Shown here: positions 24,833-34,200 of the stretch, in pieces | Position numbering within the stretch: the stretch's first letter is position 1 | Layout of the letters: each line of letters opens with the position of its first letter | Assembly: GCA_964449835.1 (NCBI GenBank) | Contig: CAYVBZ010000011.1 | Coordinates: forward strand, 1 to 43,923 | Direction: 5' to 3' | Source: JABDGC01 sp964449835 | Lineage (GTDB): Bacteria > Pseudomonadota > Gammaproteobacteria > DSM-16500 | Length of the DNA stretch: 43,923 bases | Program-made: the position numbers and the translations under genes | The notes under the pieces: model-generated | What the model was told of the DNA's origin: nothing | Database searches by the model: none | The model's input: only the letters and a program-made list of their open reading frames with translations

Positions 24833-25873
24833 ATGGATCTGAATCAATTATTGGAATTCAGCGTCAAGCAAAAAGCTTCGGATTTGCATTTGTCCCCGGG
24901 GTTGCCGCCCATGATTCGTATCGACGGTGACTTGGAGCCGGCAAAAGATTGGCCGGTTTTAAGTGCTGAAGAGGTCCGTCGGCTTGTTTATAGCGCTTTA
25001 GAGGAAAAACAAAAGCAAGAATTTGAAACAGTCTTAGAGTTGGATTTTGCCTTGAATGTGCCGCAGGTCTCTATTTTTAGGGTCAATGCTTTTCACGAGT
25101 CCAATGGGGTTGCGGCTGTTTTTCGGGTTATTGCTGAAAACCCGCCGACTTTAGAAGAACTAGAGTTGCCCCCGATCTTTAAAGAGCTCTTAGAACTGCC
25201 CAATGGCTTAATTTTGGTGACAGGCCCAACCGGCTCCGGTAAGAGCACTACGCTTGCCGCCATGATCAACTATATTAATACCCTTCACCCTTATCATGTC
25301 ATCACGATTGAAGATCCCATTGAGTATGTTCATAAAAGCCAGAAGAGTCTAATCAACCAACGTCAGGTCCATCGCGATACGCAAGATTTCGCGGCTGCCT
25401 TAAGGGCTTCTTTGCGTGAAGACCCTGATGTGATTCTAGTCGGTGAAATGAGAGATCTAGAGACGATTCGTTTGGCTCTGACCGCTGCTGAAACCGGCCA
25501 TTTGGTCTTGGCGACCTTGCATACCAGTTCTGCGCCGCGTTCAATTAACCGTGTGGTGGATGTTTTTCCTGCCGGTGAAAAAAATATTATCCGTAATATG
25601 CTGTCGGAATCTTTGGCTGGCGTAATCTGTCAGACTTTATTAAAAAAGACAGGCGGGGGTCGGGTGGCTGCTTTGGAAATTATGGTGGGAACGAGTGCGG
25701 TACGCAATTTAATTCGGGAAGATAAGGTGGCCCAGATGTATACAGTCATTCAAACGAGCAAGGAACAGGGCATGATGACCCTGGATCAAAGCTTACAAGA
25801 CTTGGTCTCTAAAGGTACAATTTCTCAGGAAACGGCTCGAGAAGCAGCTATGAACAAGGAGCTTTTTAAATAA
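24833..25873 (+). CDS. pilT: Twitching motility retraction ATPase PilT
   Basis: This hexameric ATPase drives pilus depolymerisation. MDLNQLLEFSVKQKASDLHLSPGLPPMIRIDGD is nearly the PilT consensus. Walker A is GPTGSGKST (131-139), with the Asp box ITIEDPIEYVH, Walker B LREDPDVILVGEMRD, and the His box TGHLVLATLHT. AVRNLIRED (289-297), the PilT-specific retraction motif, is present and argues against PilU or PilB. It has 346 residues. AGGAG precedes the ATG. No pilU follows; the next genes are the major pilins. Confidence 0.95.
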   Translation: MDLNQLLEFSVKQKASDLHLSPGLPPMIRIDGDLEPAKDWPVLSAEEVRRLVYSALEEKQKQEFETVLELDFALNVPQVSIFRVNAFHESNGVAAVFRVIAENPPTLEELELPPIFKELLELPNGLILVTGPTGSGKSTTLAAMINYINTLHPYHVITIEDPIEYVHKSQKSLINQRQVHRDTQDFAAALRASLREDPDVILVGEMRDLETIRLALTAAETGHLVLATLHTSSAPRSINRVVDVFPAGEKNIIRNMLSESLAGVICQTLLKKTGGGRVAALEIMVGTSAVRNLIREDKVAQMYTVIQTSKEQGMMTLDQSLQDLVSKGTISQETAREAAMNKELFK

Positions 25874-25961
25874 AACTTGAATTTTCAACAACTTAATTTT
25901 TTTCAAGCAAGGCTGGCTTTAGTTTTATGAATCAGTAAGTACTTAATTTTTAAAAAAAGGA

Positions 25962-25967
25962 TATAAT
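25962..25967 (+). promoter_or_regulatory. -10 element upstream of the first pilin gene
   Basis: A perfect TATAAT in the 138-bp gap between pilT and pilA1, downstream of an A/T-rich tract (25941-25957). TACTTA at 25940-25945, 16 bp upstream, is a weak -35. The leader would be about 40 nt, with GGGAGG 7 nt before the ATG at 26012. I did not find the GG-N10-GC pattern of a sigma-54 promoter. Confidence 0.5.
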
Positions 25968-26011
25968 ATAGTTTATAGGGACTAAATTAATGGATGAAGG
26001 GAGGGTCGGTA

Positions 26012-26440
26012 ATGAGACGCAGTTCTAAATTCTTGCAAATGCAAGGGTTCACATTGCTTGAGTTGATGATCACAGTGGCTATTGTGGGTATTTTGGCGGC
26101 CATTGCTATTCCTTCTTACGTTAATTACACTCGCCGCGCCTACTTTAGTGAAATTGTGAATGCTACTTCACCTTATAAGGTTGCTGTAGCAGAGTGTTAT
26201 CAAAAGATCTCGACCCTAACCGGCTGTGACGGGGGAACAAACAATATTCCCGCGAACATCACCAGTACAACCGGCAACTTAGCTTCGCTCACAGTTGCAG
26301 ATGGTGTGATCACAGCAACGCCCGTTGCAACCAATGGTATTTTGGCGACCGATACTTATATTTTAACGCCGACTGTTGTGAATAATATCGTCACTTGGGC
26401 TACCTCAGGCGGGTCTATCACAGACGGTTACGCGCAATAG
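26012..26440 (+). CDS. pilA: Type IV major pilin, copy 1
   Basis: This is a pilus fibre subunit precursor, 142 residues. The leader MRRSSKFLQMQG is cut by PilD before FTLLELMITVAIVGILAAIAIPSYVNYTRRA, with Glu5 and the Pro22 kink. The soluble domain has a cysteine pair at 62 and 72 of the precursor rather than the C-terminal disulfide loop of classic pilins, and ends GSITDGYAQ. The frame opens at 25994, but the ATG at 26012 has GGGAGG 7 nt before it. It is the most divergent of three tandem pilin genes and lies first after the promoter. Confidence 0.9.
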   Translation: MRRSSKFLQMQGFTLLELMITVAIVGILAAIAIPSYVNYTRRAYFSEIVNATSPYKVAVAECYQKISTLTGCDGGTNNIPANITSTTGNLASLTVADGVITATPVATNGILATDTYILTPTVVNNIVTWATSGGSITDGYAQ

Positions 26441-26487
26441 TTTTCGATTGTGGGACTGATGCTTTACTAAGGATATAAGGGGGCTTT

Positions 26488-26910
26488 ATGAAGATCAGAC
26501 TTGCGAAGTTACAGGGCTTTACCTTGCTCGAATTGATGATTACCATTGCAATTGTCGGCATTTTGGCAGCTATAGCAATTCCTTCTTATGTAAACTATAC
26601 GCGACGGGCTTATTTTACAGAAATTGTAAATGACACCGCGCCGTTTAAAGAAGGCGTTGCCGAATGTTATCAAACCTTAGGGACCTTAACCGGTTGCAAT
26701 GGCGGATCGCATAATATCGCCGCCAATATTACGACCACGACAGGAAACCTGGCCTCGATGACGGTTGCAGATGGTGTGATCACAGCGACGCCCGTTGCAG
26801 CCAATGGTATTTTGGCGACTGATACTTATGTTTTAACGCCGACCGTCGTGAACAATATTGTCACTTGGGCCTCGTCCGGCGGGGGAGTCACGAACGGCTA
26901 CGCGCAATAG
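26488..26910 (+). CDS. pilA: Type IV major pilin, copy 2
   Basis: 140-residue prepilin with leader MKIRLAKLQG, then FTLLELMITIAIVGILAAIAIPSYVNYTRRA. It shares about 130 of 140 residues with copy 3, and fewer with copy 1. The middle cysteine pair (ECYQ...TGCNGG) is kept. The C-terminus reads ASSGGGVTNGYAQ, differing from copies 1 and 3. AAGGGGG lies 4 nt before the ATG, rather close spacing. The 47-bp gap from copy 1 is similar in sequence to the gap before copy 3, so the duplication included the leader. Confidence 0.9.
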   Translation: MKIRLAKLQGFTLLELMITIAIVGILAAIAIPSYVNYTRRAYFTEIVNDTAPFKEGVAECYQTLGTLTGCNGGSHNIAANITTTTGNLASMTVADGVITATPVAANGILATDTYVLTPTVVNNIVTWASSGGGVTNGYAQ

Positions 26911-26956
26911 TTTTTGATGTGAGACTGATACCTTACTAAGATAGTATGGGGGATTT

Positions 26957-27379
26957 ATGAAGATCGGACTTGCGAAGTTACAGGGCTTTACCTTGCTCGA
27001 GTTGATGATTACGATTGCAATTGTTGGCATTTTGGCAGCTATAGCAATTCCTTCTTATGTAAACTATACGCGACGTGCTTATTTTACAGAAATTGTAAAT
27101 GACACCGCGCCGTTTAAAGAAGGCGTTGCTGAATGCTATCAAACCTTAGGGACCCTAACCGGTTGTAATGGCGGATCGCATAATATCCCCGCCAATATTA
27201 CGACCACGACGGGAAACCTGGCCTCGATGACGGTCGCCAATGGCGTGATTACAGCGACACCGGTTGCGACGAATGGTATTCTCGCAACTGATACCTATGT
27301 TTTAACGCCAACGGTCGTGAATAATATTTTGACCTGGACAACATCGGGTGGTTCGATAACGGATGGCTATGCGCAATAG
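26957..27379 (+). CDS. pilA: Type IV major pilin, copy 3
   Basis: 140-residue prepilin, nearly identical to copy 2 through the first 75 residues. Its C-terminus (TTSGGSITDGYAQ) instead matches copy 1. The leader is MKIGLAKLQG. The cysteine pair and Glu5 are present. GGGGG lies 4-5 nt upstream of the ATG. The next gene, pilB, follows after 60 bp containing two small hairpins. Which of the three copies is the main fibre subunit cannot be told from sequence. Confidence 0.9.
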   Translation: MKIGLAKLQGFTLLELMITIAIVGILAAIAIPSYVNYTRRAYFTEIVNDTAPFKEGVAECYQTLGTLTGCNGGSHNIPANITTTTGNLASMTVANGVITATPVATNGILATDTYVLTPTVVNNILTWTTSGGSITDGYAQ

Positions 27380-27408
27380 TTGACTTAAAGGAATGGCCCA
27401 ATCCTGGG

Positions 27409-27438
27409 GTTCATCTGAACAGCGGTTCAAGGGTGAAC
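27409..27438 (+). promoter_or_regulatory. Twin GTTCA/TGAAC hairpins before pilB, ribosome site in a loop
   Basis: Two copies of an inverted repeat: GTTCA-TC-TGAAC (27409-27420) and GTTCA-AGGG-TGAAC (27425-27438). The AGGG loop of the second is the likely pilB ribosome site, 6 nt before the ATG. Arms are interchangeable, so alternative pairings are possible, which could modulate pilB translation relative to the abundant pilin message. Confidence 0.4.
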
Positions 27439-27439
27439 T

Positions 27440-29149
27440 ATGGAAGAAGCTTCTTACTCAAAAAGCGTTCTAAGCGGCTTTGCCTATCATTTGGCAGAAA
27501 GCAAGTTACTGGATAAACAAGTCGCTTTGAACGCTCTCCAACAAGCCGCTCTCAATAAAGAATCCTATATAGAATATCTCGTTAAGAAGAAATTGATCGA
27601 CGAAACCAAAATGGCCAAGGCCACTTCTGAGTATTTTGGTCTGCCGCTCTGTGATATCAATGCTTTTAACACAGACCTGATTTCCTCCGAATACCTGAAC
27701 ATTCATTTGGTGAGAAAACGTCTTGCACTCCCTGTTCTTCAAAAGGGAGGGCTTTTATATCTTGCAATTACCGATCCAACCATTGAAAACTTATATGAGG
27801 CCCGATTTTTAACAGGCTTTGACGTTCGACTTTTTATTGTCGAGGCAACACGCTTGACGCAGGTGATCGATCAACTGTTAAGCAGCTTGATTTTGTCTGA
27901 AATTTCGGTGGGCAGTGAAGATCAACTGGATCAAATCACCATTAATGCTTACAAAGAAGAAAATGTAGATGTCGCTGCCTATGACATTGAAAGCGCTCCT
28001 GTTGTGAATTACGTCAATCGTGTGCTTTTGGACGCGATTGATAAAGGCGCCTCCGATATTCATTTTGAGCGCTACGAAGACACTTACCGAATTCGCTTTC
28101 GGCAATTTGGCATTCTCTACCCGATCACGGCGCCGCCTTTAAAATTGGCGAATTATCTCTTGGCGCGCATTAAGGTCATGTCCAATCTCGATATCACCGA
28201 GCATCGAGTTCCACAGGATGGCCGTTTTAAATTAATCGTTTCTCGAAAGCGGGCGGTTGATTTTCGCGTCAGCGTTTGCCCGACACTCTTTGGTGAAAAA
28301 ATAGTGCTGAGAATTTTGGATCCGTCTCATACTTTTGAAGGCGTTGAAAAGCTGGGCATGGGACCGGACCAGCAAGAACATCTTCTGAATGCCTTGAAGC
28401 ATTCACAAGGAATGATTTTGGTGACAGGGCCGACCGGTAGCGGCAAAACCGTGAGCTTGTACTCTTCTTTGAATTATCTGAATTCCTCCGAAAAAAATAT
28501 CTCGACTGTAGAAGATCCGGTTGAAATTCCTTTAGAAGGCGTCAATCAGGTGAATATTAACTTAAAAACCGGCCTGACTTTTGCCGTGGCCTTACGCGCC
28601 TTTTTGCGCCAAGATCCGGATATTATTATGGTGGGCGAAATCCGTGACTTAGAAACCGCGGAAATTGCCATTAAAGCCTCGCAAACGGGCCACTTGGTGC
28701 TCTCGACCCTTCATACCAATAGCGCCCCTGAAACGATCTCACGCTTAATTAGCATGGGCGTAGAATCGTATAATTTAGCGACATCTTTGACCGTCGTGGT
28801 CGCCCAGCGTTTGCTTCGGGTGCTCTGTAATTTTTGCAAACGGAAACAGGAGCTGCCGGAGGCTATTTTATTAAAGGAGGGCTTTAATAAGGAAGACTTA
28901 CCTGGCCTACAGCTTTATGAGGCAGCATCTTGTGAGCATTGTTTACAAGGCTTTAAGGGACGCACCGGTATTTTTGAGGTGATGCCGATTTCCATAGAAA
29001 TGAGTGAATTGATTATGGCCGGCGGGAATACGCTGCGCATGGCAGAACAAGCCCAAAAAGAAGGGATTATCAATTTGCGACAATCCGGCTTAAAAAAAGT
29101 GAAGGAAGGCGTCACAAGCGTAGCCGAGTTGAACAGGGTATTTAAGTAG
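27440..29149 (+). CDS. pilB: Type IV pilus extension ATPase PilB
   Basis: This hexameric motor ATPase powers pilus assembly. It has 569 residues. An N-terminal GspE-type domain (about 1-150) leads to the ATPase core: SDIHFE, VPQDGRF, Walker A GPTGSGKT (330-337), Asp box STVEDPVEI, Walker B QDPDIIMVGEIRD, and His box TGHLVLSTLHTN. A zinc tetracysteine (463, 466, 498, 501), present in PilB and absent in PilT, precedes the last domain. It is followed by pilC after 40 bp; pilD, often next, is absent. Confidence 0.95.
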   Translation: MEEASYSKSVLSGFAYHLAESKLLDKQVALNALQQAALNKESYIEYLVKKKLIDETKMAKATSEYFGLPLCDINAFNTDLISSEYLNIHLVRKRLALPVLQKGGLLYLAITDPTIENLYEARFLTGFDVRLFIVEATRLTQVIDQLLSSLILSEISVGSEDQLDQITINAYKEENVDVAAYDIESAPVVNYVNRVLLDAIDKGASDIHFERYEDTYRIRFRQFGILYPITAPPLKLANYLLARIKVMSNLDITEHRVPQDGRFKLIVSRKRAVDFRVSVCPTLFGEKIVLRILDPSHTFEGVEKLGMGPDQQEHLLNALKHSQGMILVTGPTGSGKTVSLYSSLNYLNSSEKNISTVEDPVEIPLEGVNQVNINLKTGLTFAVALRAFLRQDPDIIMVGEIRDLETAEIAIKASQTGHLVLSTLHTNSAPETISRLISMGVESYNLATSLTVVVAQRLLRVLCNFCKRKQELPEAILLKEGFNKEDLPGLQLYEAASCEHCLQGFKGRTGIFEVMPISIEMSELIMAGGNTLRMAEQAQKEGIINLRQSGLKKVKEGVTSVAELNRVFK

Positions 29150-29189
29150 GCCTAATTCAGGTAGAATATAAAAAGAGAGAGAACTGAAG

Positions 29190-30407
29190 ATGGCTGACGA
29201 CAAACAAACATATCAATGGACAGGTTTAAACCGACAAGGAAAACGGGTGTCTGGCGTCTTACATGCCGCTTCGAACAAAGAAGCCCAAGCTGAACTGGTA
29301 AAAATGAATATAGAAGTGGTGAAGCTGGAAAAAAAAGAACAGAGTTTTTTCACCAAAGTCACCCGTCAAAAAATAAAACCCCGAGAAATTTTGTTGTTTA
29401 CCCGATATTTGTCAACCATGCTGACGGCGGGCCTGCCCATTTTACAAGCCTTGGATGTCATTGGACGGGAGCAAGAAAATCCTTCCATGCAAGCCATGGT
29501 GTCCTCTATGAAGAGCAATATCGCGAGTGGGAAAACGCTGGGTGAGTCTTTCAGCCAATTTCCTGAACATTTCGATGAGTTATATTGCAGCCTCATTAAA
29601 GCGGGTGAAAAGTCCGGAACCTTGGATAAGATCCTAAAGCGTTTGGCGGATTATTTGGAAAAAACGGAAAACTTAAAACGTAAAATCAAAAAGGCCTTGA
29701 CCTACCCCACGGTCATTTTCATTGTGGCCTTTGGGGTGAGTCTGATCTTGCTGCTTTTTGTGGTGCCGCAATTTCAGAATGTTTTTAGCTCCTTTGGCGC
29801 GCAACTTCCCCTATTTACCCAGATGGTGGTGAACTTCTCTCATTTTATCCGTTCGTATTTTCTGGTAGTCATTGTTTTTGTTGGCATCATGATTGGTTTT
29901 TTCCGCCGCTCACTGAAACAATCGAAACGGTTCCGCGAAAAAATTGACGAATACATGTTAAAAATCACCGTGATTGGGCCTTTGCTGCGAAAGGGTATTG
30001 TCGCCCGTTATACCCGGACTTTGGCGATTACGCTGGACGCGGGTGTGCCGATTATTGAAGCCATGAAGTTAATGGAAAATATTATGGGAAATTTGCTTTA
30101 CAGCAAGGCAGTCATTCAAATTTGCAAAGATGTCGCAAGCGGTAATCAGTTATATGTTTCCATGAATAATACCAAGCTTTTTCCGAATATGGTGGTCCAA
30201 ATGATTTCTATCGGCGAAACTTCTGGTGCTTTGGCTGAAATGCTGAACAAAGTGGCTGATTATTACGAAGAGGAAGTGAATGGCATCGTGGATAATTTAA
30301 GTAGTTTACTGGAACCATTGATTATGGTGGTTCTGGGGGGGATTATTGGGACCTTCGTTGTGGCAATGTACCTCGCCATCTTCAAGTTGGGTTCAATTGT
30401 CAAGTAA
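29190..30407 (+). CDS. pilC: Type IV pilus inner-membrane platform protein PilC
   Basis: This polytopic GspF-family protein transmits motor motion to pilins. It has 405 residues, with the N-terminal YQWTGLNRQGKRVSGVLHA and two homologous GspF cytoplasmic domains (about 70-195 and 270-395). The first contains LLFTRYLSTMLTAGLPILQALDVI and the second ARYTRTLAITLDAGVPIIEAMKLM. Three membrane helices are visible at about 170-190, 220-240 and 375-400. It ends VAMYLAIFKLGSIVK as usual. A minor pilin gene follows after 9 bp. Confidence 0.95.
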   Translation: MADDKQTYQWTGLNRQGKRVSGVLHAASNKEAQAELVKMNIEVVKLEKKEQSFFTKVTRQKIKPREILLFTRYLSTMLTAGLPILQALDVIGREQENPSMQAMVSSMKSNIASGKTLGESFSQFPEHFDELYCSLIKAGEKSGTLDKILKRLADYLEKTENLKRKIKKALTYPTVIFIVAFGVSLILLLFVVPQFQNVFSSFGAQLPLFTQMVVNFSHFIRSYFLVVIVFVGIMIGFFRRSLKQSKRFREKIDEYMLKITVIGPLLRKGIVARYTRTLAITLDAGVPIIEAMKLMENIMGNLLYSKAVIQICKDVASGNQLYVSMNNTKLFPNMVVQMISIGETSGALAEMLNKVADYYEEEVNGIVDNLSSLLEPLIMVVLGGIIGTFVVAMYLAIFKLGSIVK

Positions 30408-30416
30408 AGAGGACGA

Positions 30417-30824
30417 ATGATGCGCAGAAATGGATTTTCAATGTTAGAAATAATGATTGTTGCGGTTATCGTGGGAATATTGACCTTGATCGCCATCACC
30501 TTATTTACGGGCAATGTGCGCCAGGGAAGAAGAACAGACGGCGTGAATACTTTGCTCTCGATGTCTTTGGCCGAAGAACGTTATCGGACGATTAACACAA
30601 CTTATGGCAGCTTGGCCCAAGTCTGGGGCGGGGTGACGACCTCTACGCAAGGCTATTATACTTTAAGCATTAGCGGAACCAGTGCAACGGGCTATACCTT
30701 GACCGCGACGGCCATCGGAGATCAAGCGAACGATACTCAGGACGGTATTTCCTGCGCGACTTTAACCCTCACTTCAGCGACTGGCACGGTCACCGAAACC
30801 CCCACTGCTTGCTGGCCGCAATAA
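30417..30824 (+). CDS. pilE: PilE-type minor pilin
   Basis: 135-residue prepilin-like protein. The short leader MMRRNG precedes FSMLEIMIVAVIVGILTLIAITLF, with Glu5 but no Pro22. RQGRRTDGVNTLLSMSLAEERYRTINTTYGS matches the PilE minor-pilin family. Cysteines at 113 and 132 form a classic C-terminal disulfide loop, absent from the three PilA copies, so it is probably not an additional major subunit. Two adjacent ATGs follow GAGGACGA. PilE normally ends the fimU-pilVWXY1E operon; here it is separated from the other minor pilins and sits between pilC and pilZ. Confidence 0.8.
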   Translation: MMRRNGFSMLEIMIVAVIVGILTLIAITLFTGNVRQGRRTDGVNTLLSMSLAEERYRTINTTYGSLAQVWGGVTTSTQGYYTLSISGTSATGYTLTATAIGDQANDTQDGISCATLTLTSATGTVTETPTACWPQ

Positions 30825-30833
30825 GGAAAGCGC

Positions 30834-31190
30834 ATGGCAGATAATTTAACGCTGACTTATACGATCAAAGATCCGGTTGAGCTTAATCTTTCTTATATGC
30901 CCTTTGTGACGGATGGCGGTCTTTTTATTCCTACAGACCAATTTTATCCTTTGGGGACCAAGGTTAATGTTGAATTGTTTTTGCCGGGGCATAAGGAAGG
31001 TCTGAAATTTGAGGGAAAGGTAATTTGGGTGACGCCACCGAATGCTTTGTATCAGGTCATTTGCGGGGTTGGGGTGCAATTTATTGGGACACAGGCGCCT
31101 GCGGTGCGTGGGCAGATTGAGGCGGGGTTGGACCGGTCGATGGAGATTGGGGGATATACTTTGGGGACGCCGACAGAAAGTAAGAAATAA
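30834..31190 (+). CDS. pilZ: Type IV pilus protein PilZ
   Basis: This is a small cytoplasmic protein needed for pilus biogenesis. The 118 residues show YMPFVTDGGLFIPTDQFYPLG, KVIWVTPPNA and GVGVQF, matching the original P. aeruginosa PilZ. As in that protein, the RxxxR and D/NxSxxG motifs for c-di-GMP binding are not present, so it is expected to act through partners (FimX- and PilB-type) rather than bind the nucleotide. It is the last gene of the rightward pilus run, converging with the hybrid kinase gene 23 bp downstream. Confidence 0.92.
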   Translation: MADNLTLTYTIKDPVELNLSYMPFVTDGGLFIPTDQFYPLGTKVNVELFLPGHKEGLKFEGKVIWVTPPNALYQVICGVGVQFIGTQAPAVRGQIEAGLDRSMEIGGYTLGTPTESKK

Positions 31191-31213
31191 CCTGTCAACC
31201 CTGGCCCTTCCTT

Positions 31214-34200
31214 CTACAAATGAATATTTGTCTTTATTTCCTTCTGTAACCTCTTCAAGATTTTTTCAATTTCCTGATACGCCGTCTGCGCAGCGTCCCA
31301 ATTTGCGGCCAGCACTTTCGCTTCAGAGTCTTTGCAAACTTCATACATAATAGTGATACCGCTATTACCCGCAGAGCCTTTGAGTCGATGAAAAAGTTCC
31401 TTAGCAGTTTTTGTATTTTTTTCATGGATGGCGACCTTCAAGTTTTTTAATACCTCGGAAGTGGAAAGAACAAAATTTTTCATGAATTCTTGAATAGCGG
31501 CGGAATTCGTGCCAAAGATTGTCTGTAAACGGTCAAGATCTAAGAGCGTGTCCTTGTTTTTTGTTTCCTGCATTTTCGGCTCTGCTTCTGTGGGAGCTGA
31601 AGGCGTTGCGGCAACCGTGTCGTTTTTATTTCGTAACCAGGAGTCTAAGGTTAGTCCTAGCATATTAATGTCAATCGGCTTTGCGATATAATCATCCATG
31701 CCCGAAGACAAGCATTTTTCGCGGTCGCCTTTTAAGGCGTGCGCGGTCATTGCAATAATGGTCGTGTGGCCCCCTTTTTTCAGCTCGAGTTGGCGGATAT
31801 TTTCGGTGGTGATATATCCGTCCATTTCGGGCATTTGGCAGTCCATCAGAATTAAGTCATAAGGCAATTTTTTAAAGGCTTGCAGTACTTCCAGGCCATT
31901 GGCGGCAACATCAGCCCGAAAGCCTAGCTTGGCCAAGATACGCAGGGCCACTTGTTGATTAATGGGGTTATCTTCAGCCAATAAAATGCGGGCTTTTTTC
32001 CTGGGTTGTGTTATGGCCGCGCCGTTTGACGGCAGCCGGGGAGGAAAGGCCTTTTTCTCGCGAATGCTCGTCAGCACAGAAACTAGATTTTCACCGAGTT
32101 TGGCTTGTCGAATGGGTTTGGGCAAACTCATGGCAATATTGAGTTGTTTTAACTCATCTTCACTAAAGGAGGAACCCAAAGAAGATAGAAGGATGAGCGG
32201 TGTGTTAGAAACTTCCGGTAGTTGACGAATAATCTGGATGAGCTCCATTCCATTCATGCCCGGCATGATGTAATCGATCAAGGCCAAGTTGTATGGGTCA
32301 TTTTCAGAGACAGCCTTCTTCAGCATGGAGAGTGCTTCGGCGGCATTAATGGCGATGTCGCAGCGCATATTCCAGGATTCCGTCTGACGTTTAATGACTT
32401 CCCGATTAATAGAATTATCATCCACGACCAGAATGCGTGAATTTTTTAATTGGGCCGGCACAAGCGTGACATCGACGTCAGCGGAAGGAATTTCACATTC
32501 CAACAGCGTCATGGTAAACCAGAAGCGGCTTCCTCGGCCAGGAGAACTTTCCATATCAATTTGTCCACCCAGAATCTCGACCAAACGTTTCGAAATGGCG
32601 AGCCCCAAACCGGTCCCGCCATATTTTCGGGAAGTCGAGCTATCGCCTTGAGAAAAAGGCTGAAATAATTGAGCACGCACTTCGGGAGGTATGCCGATGC
32701 CGGTGTCAGTGACTTCAAAGGTCAGGGTCACCGTTTTACCTTCTTTTTTATCGAGCTTCACTTTAACGCCAATTTCGCCTTTCTCTGTGAACTTAGCAGA
32801 GTTGCTGAGAAGATTATTTAAAATTTGCCGGATACGGGACGAGTCGCCCGTCAACCAAGCGGGCACATCAGGCTCAATATAGGCCGCAATGGCCACCCCC
32901 TTTTTCTGAATTTGAGCGGCGACAATTTCAACGGTATCGTCGACCAGTGCGTAGAGATCAAAGTTAATTTCTTCCAGCTCCATGCGGCCGGATTCAATTT
33001 TGGAAAAGTCGAGAATATCATTGATGACTGACAATAGGGCTTCGCCGGAAACACGGATCGTCTCAATGTATTCGCGTTGTTCGGGGGACAAAATGGTATC
33101 GCCTAAGAGACCCGTCATGCCGATAACACCGTTTAAAGGCGTCCGGATTTCATGGCTCATTGCAGCTAAAAAGGCGGATTTCGCATAACTTGCTTCTTTG
33201 GCTTTTTCCGCCAAATCTTCGGCAATTTCTTTTTGATGGCGCAATTCTTCGGCCGCTTGTTTTTGATCGGTGATGTCCCAGCAGACACCCGTCATACGGA
33301 CCGGTTGATCAATATCGTCACGGTAGACTTTTCCTCTGAACCCCAGATAATGGATGGAATGGTTGGGCCGGATAATACGGAATTCGCTGTTGAATTCTGT
33401 TCCTTCGTTTAAGGTTTCCTCCACAGTCTCGGCGACTTTTTTCCGGTCGTCCGGATGGATTAAGCTTAAGGTTGCTTCATAGTAGCCAGGAAAAGTCTTA
33501 GGCTTTAAACCAAATAAATGATGCGTGTAGTCATCCCAAATAAATTTATCTTTGAGAATGTCCCAGCTCCAGGTCCCGGCTTCGGCGGACTTGAGTGCGA
33601 GATTTAAGCGTTCTTCATTTTCACGCAGTGAATCCGAAATATGTTTAATTTCGGTGATGTCTGTCGAGATGGAGCCGACGGCATAAAGATTGCCCTGATC
33701 ATCGAAGAGCGGAAACTTGTTCGAGATGTAGATGTGGTCACCGTCCTGATCGGGAATAATTTCTTCCACGGCGATGGACAAGCGGGTTTGGATGACCTTA
33801 AAGGCATTTTCAATGAAGGTGTCCGCAAGATGCGGGGAGAAGATATCATGGCCCTTTTTCCCTACCACTTCTTCAGCTTTTTGGTAAAAAAGCTTTTCAA
33901 ATTGTTTATTGACCAATAAGAATTTTCCCTCGAGGTCATGAATGTAAATCATGGCGCTGGTATGGTCTAAGATGGCTTGTAATTGGGCTTCATTGAGTTT
34001 TAAGGCATGCGCAATTTGCATGCGCTTGATATCTACGCGGTTGACCAAGAAGGCATCCACTAAAATCAGAAAAAGGAAGCTGACGATGGTCGCCTCAACG
34101 AGAAAGGCAATCCCCAATTCAATTTCATAGAAACCGGTCCATTTCCCGGCTAAGCCTAAGTAACCAACGATAATCGGGATAATAATAGCGGCAGGTGTCA

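Larger units (their letters stand above)
26012..27379 (+). repeat. Tandem triplication of pilin genes
   Basis: Three pilin cassettes at a spacing of 476 and 469 bp from start to start. Copies 2 and 3 are nearly identical in DNA over most of their length, including intergenic leaders (both contain the word TTACTAAG and a G-run ribosome site). Copy 1 is more diverged in its 5' and middle parts. Confidence 0.88.

Noticed and set aside
24833..25873. PilU or PilB rather than PilT
   Set aside because: The AVRNLIRED motif, the N-terminal consensus and the lack of the tetracysteine zinc site identify PilT.
25914..25930. Possible sigma-54 promoter before pilA1 (TGGC at about 25914)
   Set aside because: The -12 GC element is missing at the required spacing, and a perfect TATAAT lies closer to the gene.
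30417..30824. Fourth major pilin
   Set aside because: Its sequence after the helix (GRRTDGVNTLL..ERY), C-terminal disulfide loop and position after pilC fit PilE-type minor pilins and differ from the three tandem copies.
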